Positions 7,800 to 17,485 of a stretch of 64,000 bases of DNA are shown here, piece by piece. The stretch spans positions 1 to 64,000 of the forward strand of contig JAIESQ010000045.1 in assembly GCA_019745975.1 (NCBI GenBank), given 5' to 3'. How positions within the stretch are numbered: the stretch's first letter is position 1; each line of letters begins with the position of its first letter. The position numbers and the translations under genes were made by a program. Origin of the DNA: Pirellulales bacterium (GTDB lineage: Bacteria > Planctomycetota > Planctomycetia > Pirellulales > JAEUIK01). Under the pieces are notes generated by a model, which was not told the DNA's origin, searched no databases, and saw only the letters and a program-made list of their open reading frames with translations.

Positions 7800-9563
7800 A
7801 TGGCCACCGACTCAAGCGCCGCGATTTCAGCCGCCGTTGAAATGGGACTCGCGCCGACACCGAGGCCGTCGGCTCGCGGCCCAAGCGCGGACCTGTTCAG
7901 CGATCTCTGGTTGCTGGCGCTGGGAACGCTCGGCCTGTTGGTGCCGTTTCTCGCCAAGCCGGTGAACATGGACGATCCGCTGTTCGTGTGGACGGCGCAG
8001 CAGGTCCTGCGGCATCCGGGCGATTTCTACGGTTTCGATGTCAACTGGTATGGCTTCGTGCAACCGATGCACGTAGTGAACAAGAATCCGCCCGGCGCCG
8101 CGTACTTTCTGGCGGGCGCCTTGTGGGTAGGGGGCGACCGCGAGCTGGTTATGCACGCGGTGTACCTGGCGCCGAACATCGCGCTGGTGTTGGGGACCTA
8201 TTTGTTGGCCCGCAGGTTCTGCCAGCACGCGGTGCTGGCGGCCGTGGCGGCCTGCGCCACGCCTGTGGTTTTCGTGTCGGCGACGACCCTGATGTGCGAC
8301 AACCTGATGGCCGCCTTGTGGTGCTGGTCGATGCTGGCCTGGCTGAGGGGGCTCGATCGCGGCGGCTTGCTCTGGTTCCTGGCGGCCGGACTGCTGGCCG
8401 CGGCGGCGGCGCTGTGCAAGTATTTTGGCATTTGCGTCGTACCGTTGATGGTGGCGTACACGCTGGTGCGAGTGCGGCGCCCCGGATGGTGGTTGGTCGC
8501 GGCTGCCCTGCCCTTGGTGGCGCTGGCGCTCTTCGAGTGGTATTGCCATCAGCTTTACAGCCACGGTCTGTTGCGCGGCGCCGTGGACTATGTGGGCGCG
8601 AAGCAAGACTGGGATTCGGCGCCGTTTCGGTTATTTCAGGCATTGATCTTTCTGGGGGGGTGCCTGATTACGATCGGCTGCGCGGCGCCGTGGTGCTGGT
8701 CGCCCAGAGTGACCTTGCCAGTGGTTGTCATCGCGGGGCTGGCCTTCGCCGCTTGGACTGCCGCGGCCGTGTTTCCCGACCCGGAGTTGCGCGACGCAGC
8801 GGCGCTGCGCTGGGCGTTGCCGCTACACGCCACGTTGTTTCTCTTGGTCGCCGCGCATGTGATTGGACTGGCCGTGAGCGACCTGGCTCGTCGCTGGGGC
8901 GGTCGCGGCGCGCACGGCATGGCCGACAGCTTGCTGTTGTGCTTATGGTTCGCGGGCACGCTGTTGTTCGCGGCGTTGGGGAACTGGACGATTACGGCGC
9001 GCACCTTCGTGCCGTTGGCTGCTCCGGCGGGTATCTTGTTGGTCCGTCGTCTGGAGAACTATCGACAATTGGCATCGGCAGGTGTACGGCGCGGCGTGTG
9101 GTTCGCCGTGGGACTAGGCGGAGTGGTCGCGCTCTCCACGGCTCGGGCCGACTACACGTTCGCTAAGTCGGCTCGCGAAGCTGGATCCGCGCTTGTCCAT
9201 AACTTCGCGGAACCCGGCCACATCCTCTGGTTCCAAGGACACTGGGGCTTTCAGTACTACATTATCGACTCGGGTGCCCAGGCGCTCGACGTGACGCGCG
9301 ACACACTGTTGCCTGGCGACATCCTGATCGTACCGCTGGAGAACTCCAACCTGATCATCCCTCCCACGGAAGTCGCCGAGTTGCTCGGCAACACGTCGTG
9401 GGGGTTCCGGCGCACGCCCTGGATAGCGACCCAGTCGGTACCTTGGCGGGGGAAGTTCTACGCGACGCTAGGGCGGCTAGCGCTTCCGTACGTGTTCGGC
9501 GCCATCGACCCCGACAATTATCTCGTGTTCCGCATGAAGCAGCCGTATCGATTCACGCACTAG
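7800..9563 (+). CDS. GT-C family membrane glycosyltransferase (GT39/ArnT-like)
   Basis: The 587-aa protein has about a dozen hydrophobic helices. The first periplasmic loop carries VNMDDPLFVWTAQQVL, with the acidic pair expected of GT-C enzymes that use polyprenyl-phosphate sugars, followed by GFVQPMHVVNKNPPGAAYF, which resembles the substrate loop of PMT/ArnT proteins. A soluble C-terminal tail follows the last helix. The likely role is transfer of a sugar from a lipid carrier to an acceptor on the outer face of the cytoplasmic membrane. The next gene is a clear paralogue 22 bases downstream. Donor and acceptor are unknown. Confidence 0.8.
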   Translation: MATDSSAAISAAVEMGLAPTPRPSARGPSADLFSDLWLLALGTLGLLVPFLAKPVNMDDPLFVWTAQQVLRHPGDFYGFDVNWYGFVQPMHVVNKNPPGAAYFLAGALWVGGDRELVMHAVYLAPNIALVLGTYLLARRFCQHAVLAAVAACATPVVFVSATTLMCDNLMAALWCWSMLAWLRGLDRGGLLWFLAAGLLAAAAALCKYFGICVVPLMVAYTLVRVRRPGWWLVAAALPLVALALFEWYCHQLYSHGLLRGAVDYVGAKQDWDSAPFRLFQALIFLGGCLITIGCAAPWCWSPRVTLPVVVIAGLAFAAWTAAAVFPDPELRDAAALRWALPLHATLFLLVAAHVIGLAVSDLARRWGGRGAHGMADSLLLCLWFAGTLLFAALGNWTITARTFVPLAAPAGILLVRRLENYRQLASAGVRRGVWFAVGLGGVVALSTARADYTFAKSAREAGSALVHNFAEPGHILWFQGHWGFQYYIIDSGAQALDVTRDTLLPGDILIVPLENSNLIIPPTEVAELLGNTSWGFRRTPWIATQSVPWRGKFYATLGRLALPYVFGAIDPDNYLVFRMKQPYRFTH

Positions 9564-9585
9564 GCGATCCAGGGCTACGAGAGAA

Positions 9586-11544
9586 TTGCGATTTCGCGTA
9601 TCGCGCATTGGCCAGAAACGCACGACCGACAAGTGCTCGATGAAGAATCCCGACAGCAGCCGCGCACCGTCCCTCGACATGCCACCTGGAAACGGTGACG
9701 CCGCCACGCCCGCGGCGGCGCATCCGAGCACGGGCTTTCACTGGACGGAACGCGCCTACCGCCGCGCGGTGGACGAAGCTCAGCTCAAAGTGGTCCTGCT
9801 CGTGGCCCTGGTGCTGGCGTCGCTCGTGCCGTTTCTGAACAAGGCGGTTCACATGGACGACCCGCTGTTCATCTATTCTGCCCAGCAGATTCTGCGGCAG
9901 CCCACCAATTTCTATGGCTTCGACATCAACTGGTACGGCTTCGTGCAGCCGATGCACGAAGTGAACCAGAATCCACCTTTGGCCGCGTACTATCTGGCCC
10001 TCGTCGGCCTGGTGGGGGGCTTCGACGAGTGGGTCATGCACGCGGGCTTCTTGGCGCCGGCCTTGGGAGCGGTGCTGGGGACGTATGCCCTGGCCTGGTA
10101 CTTTTGTGGCCGGCCGACCATCGCGGCCGCGATCGCGCTGGCCATGCCCGTCACGCTCGTCTCTAGTACAACGCTGATGTGCGACACGCTGCTGTTGTGC
10201 TTTTGGTGCTGGGCTGTCGCGCTGTGGCTCGGAGGCGAGCGCCGGGGCCGGTCGTGGAGCTTCGTGTTGGCGGGTCTCTGCATTGCCGCGGCGGCGCTGA
10301 CCAAATACTTCGGGATCTGCCTGGTTCCGTTGTTGTTCGTCTATAGCGTGGCCTGCCGCACGCCGCTCGGGCGGCAAGATCGCGATGCGCACGGGCGCGA
10401 TTGGCGCTGCGCGGTGGCACAGGTGGTCGGTCTGGCGCTACCCTGCCTGGCATTGGCTGCTTTCGAGTGGTGGACGCGCCGACTCTACGGACATGGTCTG
10501 GTCAGCGACGCCAACTTGTACGCCGACGCGGCACGCCAGTTTGCCGATGTCGCCTGGTCGCGACAGTTTCTGTTGGGCGCGACGTGCCTGGGGGGCTGCG
10601 TATTGTCAGTGCTGTTCTATGTTCCGCTGATGTGGGGCCGCTGGGGAAGCCTGGCGGCGGTCGTGGTGTTCGCCGCTCTGGCCGGCGTCGTTCATTGGCA
10701 CGGCAGTTACTTGGACTTCACGCCGCCCGCGGAACGAGGCTGGACCTGGCTGACGCCGCTGCAGGCGTCGGCTTTCCTGTCGGCGAGCCTTGCGGTCGTG
10801 CTCTTGGGGCTCGTCGACCTGGCGCGGCGCCGCGATGCCGAGTCGTTGCTCTTGGCGCTCTGGGCTGGGGGCACCTTCGTGTTCGCCACGTTCTTCAATT
10901 GGACTGTGACGGCGCGCACGATCCTGCCCGTGGTTCCGGCCGTCGCGATTTGGATCGTACGGGCGCTGGACAGGCCGCTGACGACAGGTTCGTTCTTCCA
11001 ATCGCGGTTCGCTTTGATCGCCCCGTTTGCGCTCTCGCTAGCGCTTTCGATCGCGGTTGCCGTGGGAGACCAGAGCCGCGCCAATTCGGCGCGCGTGGCA
11101 TCCGGGCGGATTCCCGAGTATTTGTTCGAGAACTACCAGGCGGATGCCGCCGATCTGTGGTTCCAAGGTCATTGGGGTTTTCAGTATTACCTGGAACGTT
11201 TGGGCGCGCGGGCCGTGGACTTTACAAACGGCGAGCTTGTCCGCGACGAGTTCGTGCTCGCTCCGGTGTTCGGCTCGAACGTCAGAATGCTCCCGACCGA
11301 GGACGCCGCGCTCGAACCACCCATGACCGTTCGCGTCGCCCAGGGCGTCACGACCATCAGCTCGGAGGCAGGGGCATGCTTCTACAACTGTCGGTCGGGA
11401 GCGCCGTTCCCCTATGCGTTTGGCCCGAATTCGGTCGAATACTATATTGTGTTTCATGTCCGCAACACGATTCCGTTGCGCCAGCCGAAGCCGGGTATGC
11501 TGCCTGGGCGAAGCCCCGGGCCAGCCTCGGACGGCACCGAGTAG
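9586..11544 (+). CDS. GT-C family membrane glycosyltransferase, tandem paralogue
   Basis: The protein is 652 aa from a TTG start, or 634 aa from the ATG at 9640; the start is uncertain because neither has a strong ribosome site. It repeats the architecture of its upstream neighbour: VHMDDPLFIYSAQQIL with the catalytic-type acidic pair, GFVQPMHEVNQNPPLAAYY, many membrane helices and a C-terminal domain containing LWFQGHWGFQYYLE (compare LWFQGHWGFQYYII in the first copy). Conservation of all these blocks shows an ancestral tandem duplication with later divergence. It probably acts in the same glycan pathway with a different donor or acceptor. Confidence 0.8.
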   Translation: MRFRVSRIGQKRTTDKCSMKNPDSSRAPSLDMPPGNGDAATPAAAHPSTGFHWTERAYRRAVDEAQLKVVLLVALVLASLVPFLNKAVHMDDPLFIYSAQQILRQPTNFYGFDINWYGFVQPMHEVNQNPPLAAYYLALVGLVGGFDEWVMHAGFLAPALGAVLGTYALAWYFCGRPTIAAAIALAMPVTLVSSTTLMCDTLLLCFWCWAVALWLGGERRGRSWSFVLAGLCIAAAALTKYFGICLVPLLFVYSVACRTPLGRQDRDAHGRDWRCAVAQVVGLALPCLALAAFEWWTRRLYGHGLVSDANLYADAARQFADVAWSRQFLLGATCLGGCVLSVLFYVPLMWGRWGSLAAVVVFAALAGVVHWHGSYLDFTPPAERGWTWLTPLQASAFLSASLAVVLLGLVDLARRRDAESLLLALWAGGTFVFATFFNWTVTARTILPVVPAVAIWIVRALDRPLTTGSFFQSRFALIAPFALSLALSIAVAVGDQSRANSARVASGRIPEYLFENYQADAADLWFQGHWGFQYYLERLGARAVDFTNGELVRDEFVLAPVFGSNVRMLPTEDAALEPPMTVRVAQGVTTISSEAGACFYNCRSGAPFPYAFGPNSVEYYIVFHVRNTIPLRQPKPGMLPGRSPGPASDGTE

Positions 11545-12235
11545 CGAAGCAGCCGCGGCGTGGCGACGATCGTCGCCACGCTTATCGCTGCGGCGCCTCT
11601 GGCCTGCCTTGGTGCTCGCCACGCTTGTCGGCACGATGGTCCTCGGGGCCGAGGACGAAGCCGATATCGCCGCGGCGGAGCGCGCTGGCGAGATCGCCGC
11701 GCCCCGGCTTGTCGCGACCACGCCCGAGTGTTTTGTGCACTCTTTGCACGCGCCGCTGGACCCGGCGGGCGATCGCTTCCTGCGTCGACCGGCGAGCACT
11801 TGCGCCGCCGTACTGTGGACCAGCCGCGCTACAGGCGAGATGAAGCCACTCTTGGCGACCGGCACGTTTGCGATCCCGACGCGGCGGCGTTCGTTCGCGC
11901 AATCGCGGCTCTTGGGGGCAGTGGCCGACGACGAGCGTTTGTATCTGGCGGTGTGGCGCTCGGGTCGCACGTTCGACGAGCCGCCGCCGACGGCCGACGA
12001 ACCGTTCGACTGGACGCCGCGCGAGCCAAGCCGGCGCGAGGGCGCGATCGGGTTCGCGCTTGTGGTGTTCTGGCTGGGCGATGGCAGCCAGTTGATCGAT
12101 GAGCCGCTGCCACCGATCGCGCAGGTGTCGCGCGAAACCACATCGGCCGGGCTGCTGAAGCTATCCGCCGGCGGCGTCGAGGTCGCCGGCAAGGTATTCA
12201 AGTTCAACGGCCGGGACGTGCTCCGCGACGAGTGA
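11456..12235 (+). CDS. Hypothetical secreted protein in the glycosyltransferase cluster
   Basis: I do not recognise a family. The reading frame has a hydrophobic segment WPALVLATLVGTMVLG that fits a signal peptide, then an Ala-rich region and a beta-rich C-terminal part ending in GVEVAGKVFKFNGRDVL. The start is uncertain. The ATG used here overlaps the previous gene by 89 bases; a TTG at 11609, immediately before the hydrophobic segment, is a good alternative and would give about 208 residues. Its reality is supported by a 4-base GTGA overlap with the following glycosyltransferase, which implies translational coupling. Confidence 0.6.
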   Translation: MSATRFRCASRSRVCCLGEAPGQPRTAPSSEAAAAWRRSSPRLSLRRLWPALVLATLVGTMVLGAEDEADIAAAERAGEIAAPRLVATTPECFVHSLHAPLDPAGDRFLRRPASTCAAVLWTSRATGEMKPLLATGTFAIPTRRRSFAQSRLLGAVADDERLYLAVWRSGRTFDEPPPTADEPFDWTPREPSRREGAIGFALVVFWLGDGSQLIDEPLPPIAQVSRETTSAGLLKLSAGGVEVAGKVFKFNGRDVLRDE

Positions 12236-13470
12236 ACGACGCGCGCGCTTCGCTGCCGAGTTATCCCATGCCAAAGCTGCTCTGGCTGCTCGAGTATCCG
12301 ACCGTCAATGGCGGGGAGCGCTCGCTGGCGGCTGCTGCGCCTTGGGTGCGCGCGGCTGGCTTTGACCTGGCAGCGGTTGTGCCCGAAGCGAGCGATGTTG
12401 CCGCGCTGTTGAGGTCGCTGGGTGTGCGCGTGGTTGAGTTGGTAGCTGACGCAATGACTGACGGCGCTCGACAGTCTCAGGCCGAGCGCCGCGCGCGATT
12501 GGTTGAACTGTTCACGGCCGAAGCACCGGACCTGGTGGTCGCCAACAGTTTGTCGATGGCGCGATTGACTGGGCCGGTGACCCGCGAGATGGCGATCGCG
12601 GCCGGCGGGCATCTGCGCGACATCGTGGGCTTGAGCCCGGCCGCGGTCGCCGACATCAATTGCCTGGATCGCTTGTGGGCTGTGTCGCAGGCGGCATGCG
12701 ACTTTCATGTGGGGCAGGGCGTTTCCGCAGACAAACTGCGCGTGGCCTACAACGGGATCGACCTCGAGCACTTTCGGCCGCGACCGCGCACCGGGAGCTT
12801 GGCCGCCGAGTTGGGCTTGCCGCGCGAGACGCGGTTCCTGGGCACGATCGGTCAGCTTGTCCAGCGCAAGGGCGTCGACGTGGTGCTCGACGGGTTTTTG
12901 CAAATCGCCGGCGAACTGCCCGACTGGCACCTGGTGATGGTGGGCGAGCGTTACTCGCAGAAGGACGAGGCGCGCGTGTTTGAGCGCGCGCTGCACGAGC
13001 GAGCCGGGAAATCGCCTTCGGGCGAGCGTGTCCATTTTCTTGGTCGGCGCGACGACGTTGACATGCTGTTGCCCGAGTTCGATCTGCTGGTCCACGCCGC
13101 CCGGCAGGAGCCGCTGGGGCGCGTGCTCTTGGAAGCGGCGGCCTGCGGCGTGCCGATCGTCGCGACCGACGTCGGCGGCACTCCCGAGATTTTTAGTATT
13201 ACAGACCGCGCGAATAACACGCTTGAACCGGGCGCCGCCTGCGAGCTCGTTCCGCCTGGCGATGTCGCGGCCTTCGCGGCGGCCTTGCGGCGCCTGGCCG
13301 GTGATCCGGAGCAGCGTGAGCGTATGCGTGTAGCGGCCCGAGGCTGCGTGCAAGCGAAATTCGATATCCGCCTGCGGGGTCCCGCGATCGCCGCCGAGTA
13401 CCACGATTTGTTGCGGCCTAACGCCGCCGTCGAGAACTCATCCGCCATGTGTTACAACAACAAGCGTTGA
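12232..13470 (+). CDS. Glycosyltransferase family 4 (GT-B fold)
   Basis: The 412-aa soluble protein contains an N-terminal acceptor domain (LLWLLEYPTVNGGERSLA) and a C-terminal donor domain. The latter has the GT4 pattern: NGIDLEHFRPRPR, LGTIGQLVQRKGVDVVLDGF, VHFLGRRDDVDMLLPEFDLL, then RQEPLGRVLLEAAACGVPIV with the conserved glutamates, and ATDVGGTPEI. It should transfer a nucleotide-activated sugar on the cytoplasmic side. The GTG start overlaps the previous stop by four bases. Together with the two GT-C enzymes it suggests a glycan assembly and export unit. Confidence 0.9.
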   Translation: MNDARASLPSYPMPKLLWLLEYPTVNGGERSLAAAAPWVRAAGFDLAAVVPEASDVAALLRSLGVRVVELVADAMTDGARQSQAERRARLVELFTAEAPDLVVANSLSMARLTGPVTREMAIAAGGHLRDIVGLSPAAVADINCLDRLWAVSQAACDFHVGQGVSADKLRVAYNGIDLEHFRPRPRTGSLAAELGLPRETRFLGTIGQLVQRKGVDVVLDGFLQIAGELPDWHLVMVGERYSQKDEARVFERALHERAGKSPSGERVHFLGRRDDVDMLLPEFDLLVHAARQEPLGRVLLEAAACGVPIVATDVGGTPEIFSITDRANNTLEPGAACELVPPGDVAAFAAALRRLAGDPEQRERMRVAARGCVQAKFDIRLRGPAIAAEYHDLLRPNAAVENSSAMCYNNKR

Positions 13471-13536
13471 CCCTGCCCTGTCGCAAGTCTGCGCGCTAGA
13501 GATATAGTGCGAGCGAGGAATGGAGAGTCTCCGAAT

Positions 13537-14955
13537 ATGCCCACTCAAACTGACCGTGCGCCGCGCACGTCGGCAGCGGCGACAGCTTCCACGTCCGGCT
13601 CCGCGCTGTTGGACGAATATCGCCGACTGACCAGCACGTCGGCGCGGTTGGCCGAGCGGGCGCGACAGGTCTTCCCCAGCGGCGTGACGCACGACAGCCG
13701 GTACCTCGAGCCCTATCCGCTGTACGTCGAACGCGCCGCCGGCTCGCGAAAATGGGATGTCGACGGCCGCGAATACGTCGACTACACGGGCGGCCACGGA
13801 GCGCTGTTGTTCGGGCACAATCATCCGCGCGTGGTGGCCGCCATCGAAGAACAGCTCCGGCGCGGCACGCACTACGGTTCGGGGCACGAATTGGAAATCC
13901 GCTGGGGCGAATTGGTGCAGCGGCTCGTCCCCTCGGCAGAGCGCGTACGATTCACCAGCTCAGGGACGGAAGCGACGCTCTTGGCACTGCGGTTGGCGCG
14001 GGCTGCCACCGGCAAGCCGAAGATTGTGCGTTTCGCCGGGCACTTCCATGGCTGGCACGATCACGTGGCGTTTGGTCTGGGGCCCGACAACCGGCCGCTC
14101 TCCTCGCCCGGTGTGCTGGCGGAGCTGGCCGAGCAGATGATCATTGCGCCGCCGAACGACGCGGCCGTGCTCGAGCGCATTTTCGACGAAAACCCCGACG
14201 CGGCCGCTGTCATTCTGGAGCCGACGGGCGGTAGCTGGGGCCAAACGCCGATCGTGCCGCAGTTCTTGCGCGAGCTGCGCGAGTTGACCGCGCGGCGCGG
14301 CGTGCTATTGATTTTCGACGAAGTGATCAGTGGTTTTCGCGTCTCGCCCGGCGGCGCGCAGCAACATTTTGGCATCCGGCCCGACCTGACCACACTGGCG
14401 AAGATTCTGGCGGGGGGCTTGCCGGGGGGCGCGATCGCCGGACGCGCCGACTTGTTTGAGGCGCTGTCGTTCCCGTCGACCGGCGGGCCGCGGCGCGACA
14501 AGGTTCCGCATCATGGCACCTACAACGCCAATCCGTTGTCGGCGGCGGCCGGCATCGCGGCGCTGGAATTGGTCGCCACGACCGACGCTTGCCAAAAGGC
14601 GAACGACTACGCCGCGCGGTTGCGCTCGCGGCTGCAAGCGGTCGTCGACGAAGCGGGCGCGCCGTGGGTCGTGTACGGCACGTTCTCCGGGTTTCATATC
14701 TTCACGAATCCCGAGGGGCAGCCGGTCACGCAGGCGGATATCGCCTCGGGTCGCTGCGAGTGGCGCTCGATCAAGGCGCCGGCCAAACCGGGGCTGATCT
14801 CGAAGCTTCGCGCGGGCATGATCGTGCATGGCGTGGAGATCTTTAGTTGGCCGGGCGGACCGACCTCGTCGGTGCATAGCGACGACGATCTCGAGCGCAC
14901 GGTCGCTGCATTTCGCGGCACGCTACGACGCCTACGCGACGAGGGGGAGATTTGA
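13537..14955 (+). CDS. Class III PLP aminotransferase, glutamate-1-semialdehyde aminomutase-like
   Basis: The 472-aa protein shows the fold-type I class III signature: GTEATLLALRLARAATGK, the FHGWHDH loop, LLIFDEVISGFR with the PLP-binding Asp, and the Schiff-base lysine (about residue 289) in TTLAKILAGGLPGG. These motifs are closest to glutamate-1-semialdehyde 2,1-aminomutase (HemL). It is longer than HemL and the neighbours are not tetrapyrrole genes, so it may instead be one of the HemL-like aminotransferases of specialised metabolism. The ATG has GGAG 11 bases upstream; an in-frame GTG 30 bases earlier is less likely. Confidence 0.85.
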   Translation: MPTQTDRAPRTSAAATASTSGSALLDEYRRLTSTSARLAERARQVFPSGVTHDSRYLEPYPLYVERAAGSRKWDVDGREYVDYTGGHGALLFGHNHPRVVAAIEEQLRRGTHYGSGHELEIRWGELVQRLVPSAERVRFTSSGTEATLLALRLARAATGKPKIVRFAGHFHGWHDHVAFGLGPDNRPLSSPGVLAELAEQMIIAPPNDAAVLERIFDENPDAAAVILEPTGGSWGQTPIVPQFLRELRELTARRGVLLIFDEVISGFRVSPGGAQQHFGIRPDLTTLAKILAGGLPGGAIAGRADLFEALSFPSTGGPRRDKVPHHGTYNANPLSAAAGIAALELVATTDACQKANDYAARLRSRLQAVVDEAGAPWVVYGTFSGFHIFTNPEGQPVTQADIASGRCEWRSIKAPAKPGLISKLRAGMIVHGVEIFSWPGGPTSSVHSDDDLERTVAAFRGTLRRLRDEGEI

Positions 14956-15015
14956 TGTGACGAGTGATGTCGTCGACCGCTCGCCTCACCTGCCATCATC
15001 GACCAGGAGAATTCC

Positions 15016-15969
15016 ATGTCGCGGTTCAATCGATTTCTAGGACTCCGCAAAGTGGCGCGCATCGCCCTGGCGGCGGCGCTCGGCATTGGTCTTGCTTCTG
15101 CGGCCAGCGCACAAAGCGGCGGCGTGGCAACCGATGCCAGCAAACCGGCCGATCGCGCGGCGGATGAAAAAGCCATTCGAGCCAGCGCCGAGAAGTTCCT
15201 GGCGGCCTTCCGCTCCGGCGACGCCAAGGCCGTGGCCGCCGCCTGGACTGAAGCCGGAGAGTACATCAACGACGAAGGGATCGCGATCCGCGGCCGCGCG
15301 GCGATCGAAAAGGCGTACATCGAGCTTTTCAAGTCGGGCAAGCCCAAGGAAGTCGCCGTCAAGATCGACGCGATCCATTTCCTCAGTCGCGATACGGCCG
15401 TCGAGGATGGTACGTTCACCGTCGCCGGCAAGAATCCCAACGAAGTGCTCGTCAGCCGCTACGGCGCGCTGCACGTCCGCGAGAATGGCGGCTGGCGGAT
15501 GGCGTCGCTGCGCGAGTGGGCCGCCGAGCCGGCCGCGCAGGGCAACCCGCTGACTCAGCTCGCCTGGCTGGTCGGCAAATGGAGCGCGAAGGGAGAGCAG
15601 GCGGAAGTCAGCCTCCAATATTCTTGGCTCGACGAAGGACACAACTTCTTGGAAAACCGCTTCAAGGTCACCGAAGGGGGTAAATCCAAGGCGGCTGGCG
15701 TGCAAATTATCGGCCGCGATCCCAATTCGGGCTTGCTGCGCAGTTGGACGTTTGATTCGCGCGGCACGCTGGCCGAGGCGCTGTGGACGTTCGACAAAGG
15801 ACGCTGGCTGATCGAGTCGACCAACTCGAGCCCCGACGGCGAAGTGGTCGAAGCCACGAACCTGATGATCCCCGGTGGCCCGGACGCCTTCACCTGGCAG
15901 TCGCTAGTGGTTGCCGAGAACGCGGCGCTGGCGGGCGTGAAACCGATCAAAGTCGTTCGTGTGAAATAG
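15016..15969 (+). CDS. Secreted SnoaL-like / SgcJ-EcaC (NTF2-fold) protein
   Basis: The 317-aa protein has a signal peptide (IALAAALGIGLASAASAQ, cleavage near residue 34). An NTF2-fold domain of the SgcJ/EcaC or DUF4440 type follows: IRASAEKFLAAFRSGDAKAV, GEYINDEGIAIRGRAAIEKA, then LHVRENGGWRMASLRE. The second half, from about residue 175, is a separate beta-rich domain beginning PLTQLAWLVGKWSAKGE. An AGGAG site lies before the ATG. No catalytic residues can be assigned. It starts a plus-strand run continuing through the Gly-rich protein and both sulfatases. Confidence 0.85.
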   Translation: MSRFNRFLGLRKVARIALAAALGIGLASAASAQSGGVATDASKPADRAADEKAIRASAEKFLAAFRSGDAKAVAAAWTEAGEYINDEGIAIRGRAAIEKAYIELFKSGKPKEVAVKIDAIHFLSRDTAVEDGTFTVAGKNPNEVLVSRYGALHVRENGGWRMASLREWAAEPAAQGNPLTQLAWLVGKWSAKGEQAEVSLQYSWLDEGHNFLENRFKVTEGGKSKAAGVQIIGRDPNSGLLRSWTFDSRGTLAEALWTFDKGRWLIESTNSSPDGEVVEATNLMIPGGPDAFTWQSLVVAENAALAGVKPIKVVRVK

Positions 15970-16015
15970 CCGCGTCGACGATTTCCCGGGCTCGAACTCT
16001 TCTGAGGATTCCACG

Positions 16016-17485
16016 ATGCCAACCACGGTGAAGTTACTCGTCGGCATTGTCCTGGCGGCACTTGCTTGCATTCCGCAATCCGTGTTGGCGCGTGGCGGTT
16101 TCCGCGGCGGTGGCATGGGAGGCGGGTTTCGCGGCGGCCTGGGGGGCGCCGGCGTGTCGAGCTTTTCGCGCGGCGGGTTCAGTGGCGGCGCTTCAAACTT
16201 TTCGCGCGGAGGTTTCAGCGGCAATTACGGCGGACGCGCTGGCGGCTACGGCAACTTCGGCGGACTCTCCGGTGGCTACGGAGGTCTTGGTGCCCGACCC
16301 GGCGGCTACGGCAACTTCGGCGGCGTATCGGGTTTCTCGGGAACTGGCCCACACGGCGGCAGTTGGAGCGGCGCGAGCACCGGCATCAACAGCCACACAG
16401 GACCAGCCGGCGGCACGTATTATCACGGCGCGGGGGCTGGTACTTACACCGGGCCGCGCGGCAGCACCGTCAGCGGGGCGGGGCGCGGTGGTGTTTATGT
16501 GGGTCCCAACGGCGCGGTGATGGGACGCGGCGGACATGTTGGCACGGCCAACGGTTATCGCGGTGGAAGCGCGGCATTTGGTGGCCGCAGTTCGTTTGGC
16601 GTAGGCCCCGGCGGCAACTTCGCGGCTCGCGGTTCGCGCGGCGGCGTGGCGATTGGCCCAAATGGCGGCGTCGCGGCAGGCGGGCGCTATGGTCGCGTCG
16701 GCGGTTACATGAACAACGGTACGTTCCATGTCAATAGCGGCTACCTGCACGGCCGGGCGGCGGCGGTCAACGGCGCGTTCATTCACAACGGCGTGTTTGG
16801 CCGCGGTTGGTACTCGCTCTATCCGCGCGCCTGGTATCCGTATCGCTGGGCGGGCGCCGGATTGTGGGCCACGGCCGGTTGGGCCTCGACCGCCGCGTAT
16901 CTGGGGTGGGCAGCCGATCCGATTGCCTACGATTACGGCACCAACATCGTCTACAACGACGACGGCCAGGTCTATCAAGATGGCACTCCGATCGCTTCGC
17001 AAGACGACTACGCCCAGCAGGCGCAGGACATCGCCGACACCGGCCGTCAGGCCATGCCCGACGATCAGTCGCAGTGGCAGGCGCTCGGCGTTTTCGGCCT
17101 GGTGCAGGGAGACGACACCACGGCCAACGATTTGTTCCAGTTGGCGGTCGACAAAACGGGCACGCTCCGCGGCAACTACTACAACGCGCTTTCGGAAACG
17201 ACGCTACCGGTTTACGGATCGGTCGATCAGCAGACGCAGCGCGCGGCCTGGAGCATCGGCGACAAGAAGGATGTCGTCTACGAAGCGGGCTTGTCGAATC
17301 TTACGCAGGAGGCCACTCCCTGCCTGGTGCACTTCGGCAAAGACAAAACGCAGCAGTTGACGTTGGTGCGGATCGAGCAGCCGGCGGGCGACGGGCAGGG
17401 CGATCAACCGGCCGATGGGCAACCGGGCGACGCCGCGCCGGCGCCGGCACCTGAAGACGCGCCAGCCGAGGGAGTCGAGACGTGA
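16016..17485 (+). CDS. Secreted glycine-rich repeat protein with C-terminal globular domain
   Basis: The 489-aa protein has a signal peptide (LLVGIVLAALACIPQSVLA), then about 200 residues of Gly/Ser/Arg/Tyr-rich sequence with short repeats such as GGYGNFGG, found twice. Next is a Tyr/Trp-rich stretch that may associate with membrane or wall, and a globular C-terminal domain (WQALGVFGLVQGDDTTANDL to about residue 455). The tail is Pro/Ala/Asp-rich and disordered. Similar planctomycete proteins are often loosely annotated as protocadherin-like cell-surface proteins; that name has no functional basis. It overlaps the sulfatase start by four bases. Confidence 0.8.
   Translation: MPTTVKLLVGIVLAALACIPQSVLARGGFRGGGMGGGFRGGLGGAGVSSFSRGGFSGGASNFSRGGFSGNYGGRAGGYGNFGGLSGGYGGLGARPGGYGNFGGVSGFSGTGPHGGSWSGASTGINSHTGPAGGTYYHGAGAGTYTGPRGSTVSGAGRGGVYVGPNGAVMGRGGHVGTANGYRGGSAAFGGRSSFGVGPGGNFAARGSRGGVAIGPNGGVAAGGRYGRVGGYMNNGTFHVNSGYLHGRAAAVNGAFIHNGVFGRGWYSLYPRAWYPYRWAGAGLWATAGWASTAAYLGWAADPIAYDYGTNIVYNDDGQVYQDGTPIASQDDYAQQAQDIADTGRQAMPDDQSQWQALGVFGLVQGDDTTANDLFQLAVDKTGTLRGNYYNALSETTLPVYGSVDQQTQRAAWSIGDKKDVVYEAGLSNLTQEATPCLVHFGKDKTQQLTLVRIEQPAGDGQGDQPADGQPGDAAPAPAPEDAPAEGVET

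Noticed and set aside
11038-13404. 788-codon open frame on the minus strand
   Set aside because: It is antisense to the second GT-C gene, the small secreted protein and GT4, has no domain motifs, and shows the Arg/His/Gln-rich composition typical of reverse frames in GC-rich DNA.
16130-16420. Regular GGC-rich repeats that might be a CRISPR or minisatellite
   Set aside because: The repeats are codon-phased Gly-rich coding sequence of a secreted protein, with no uniform spacers.
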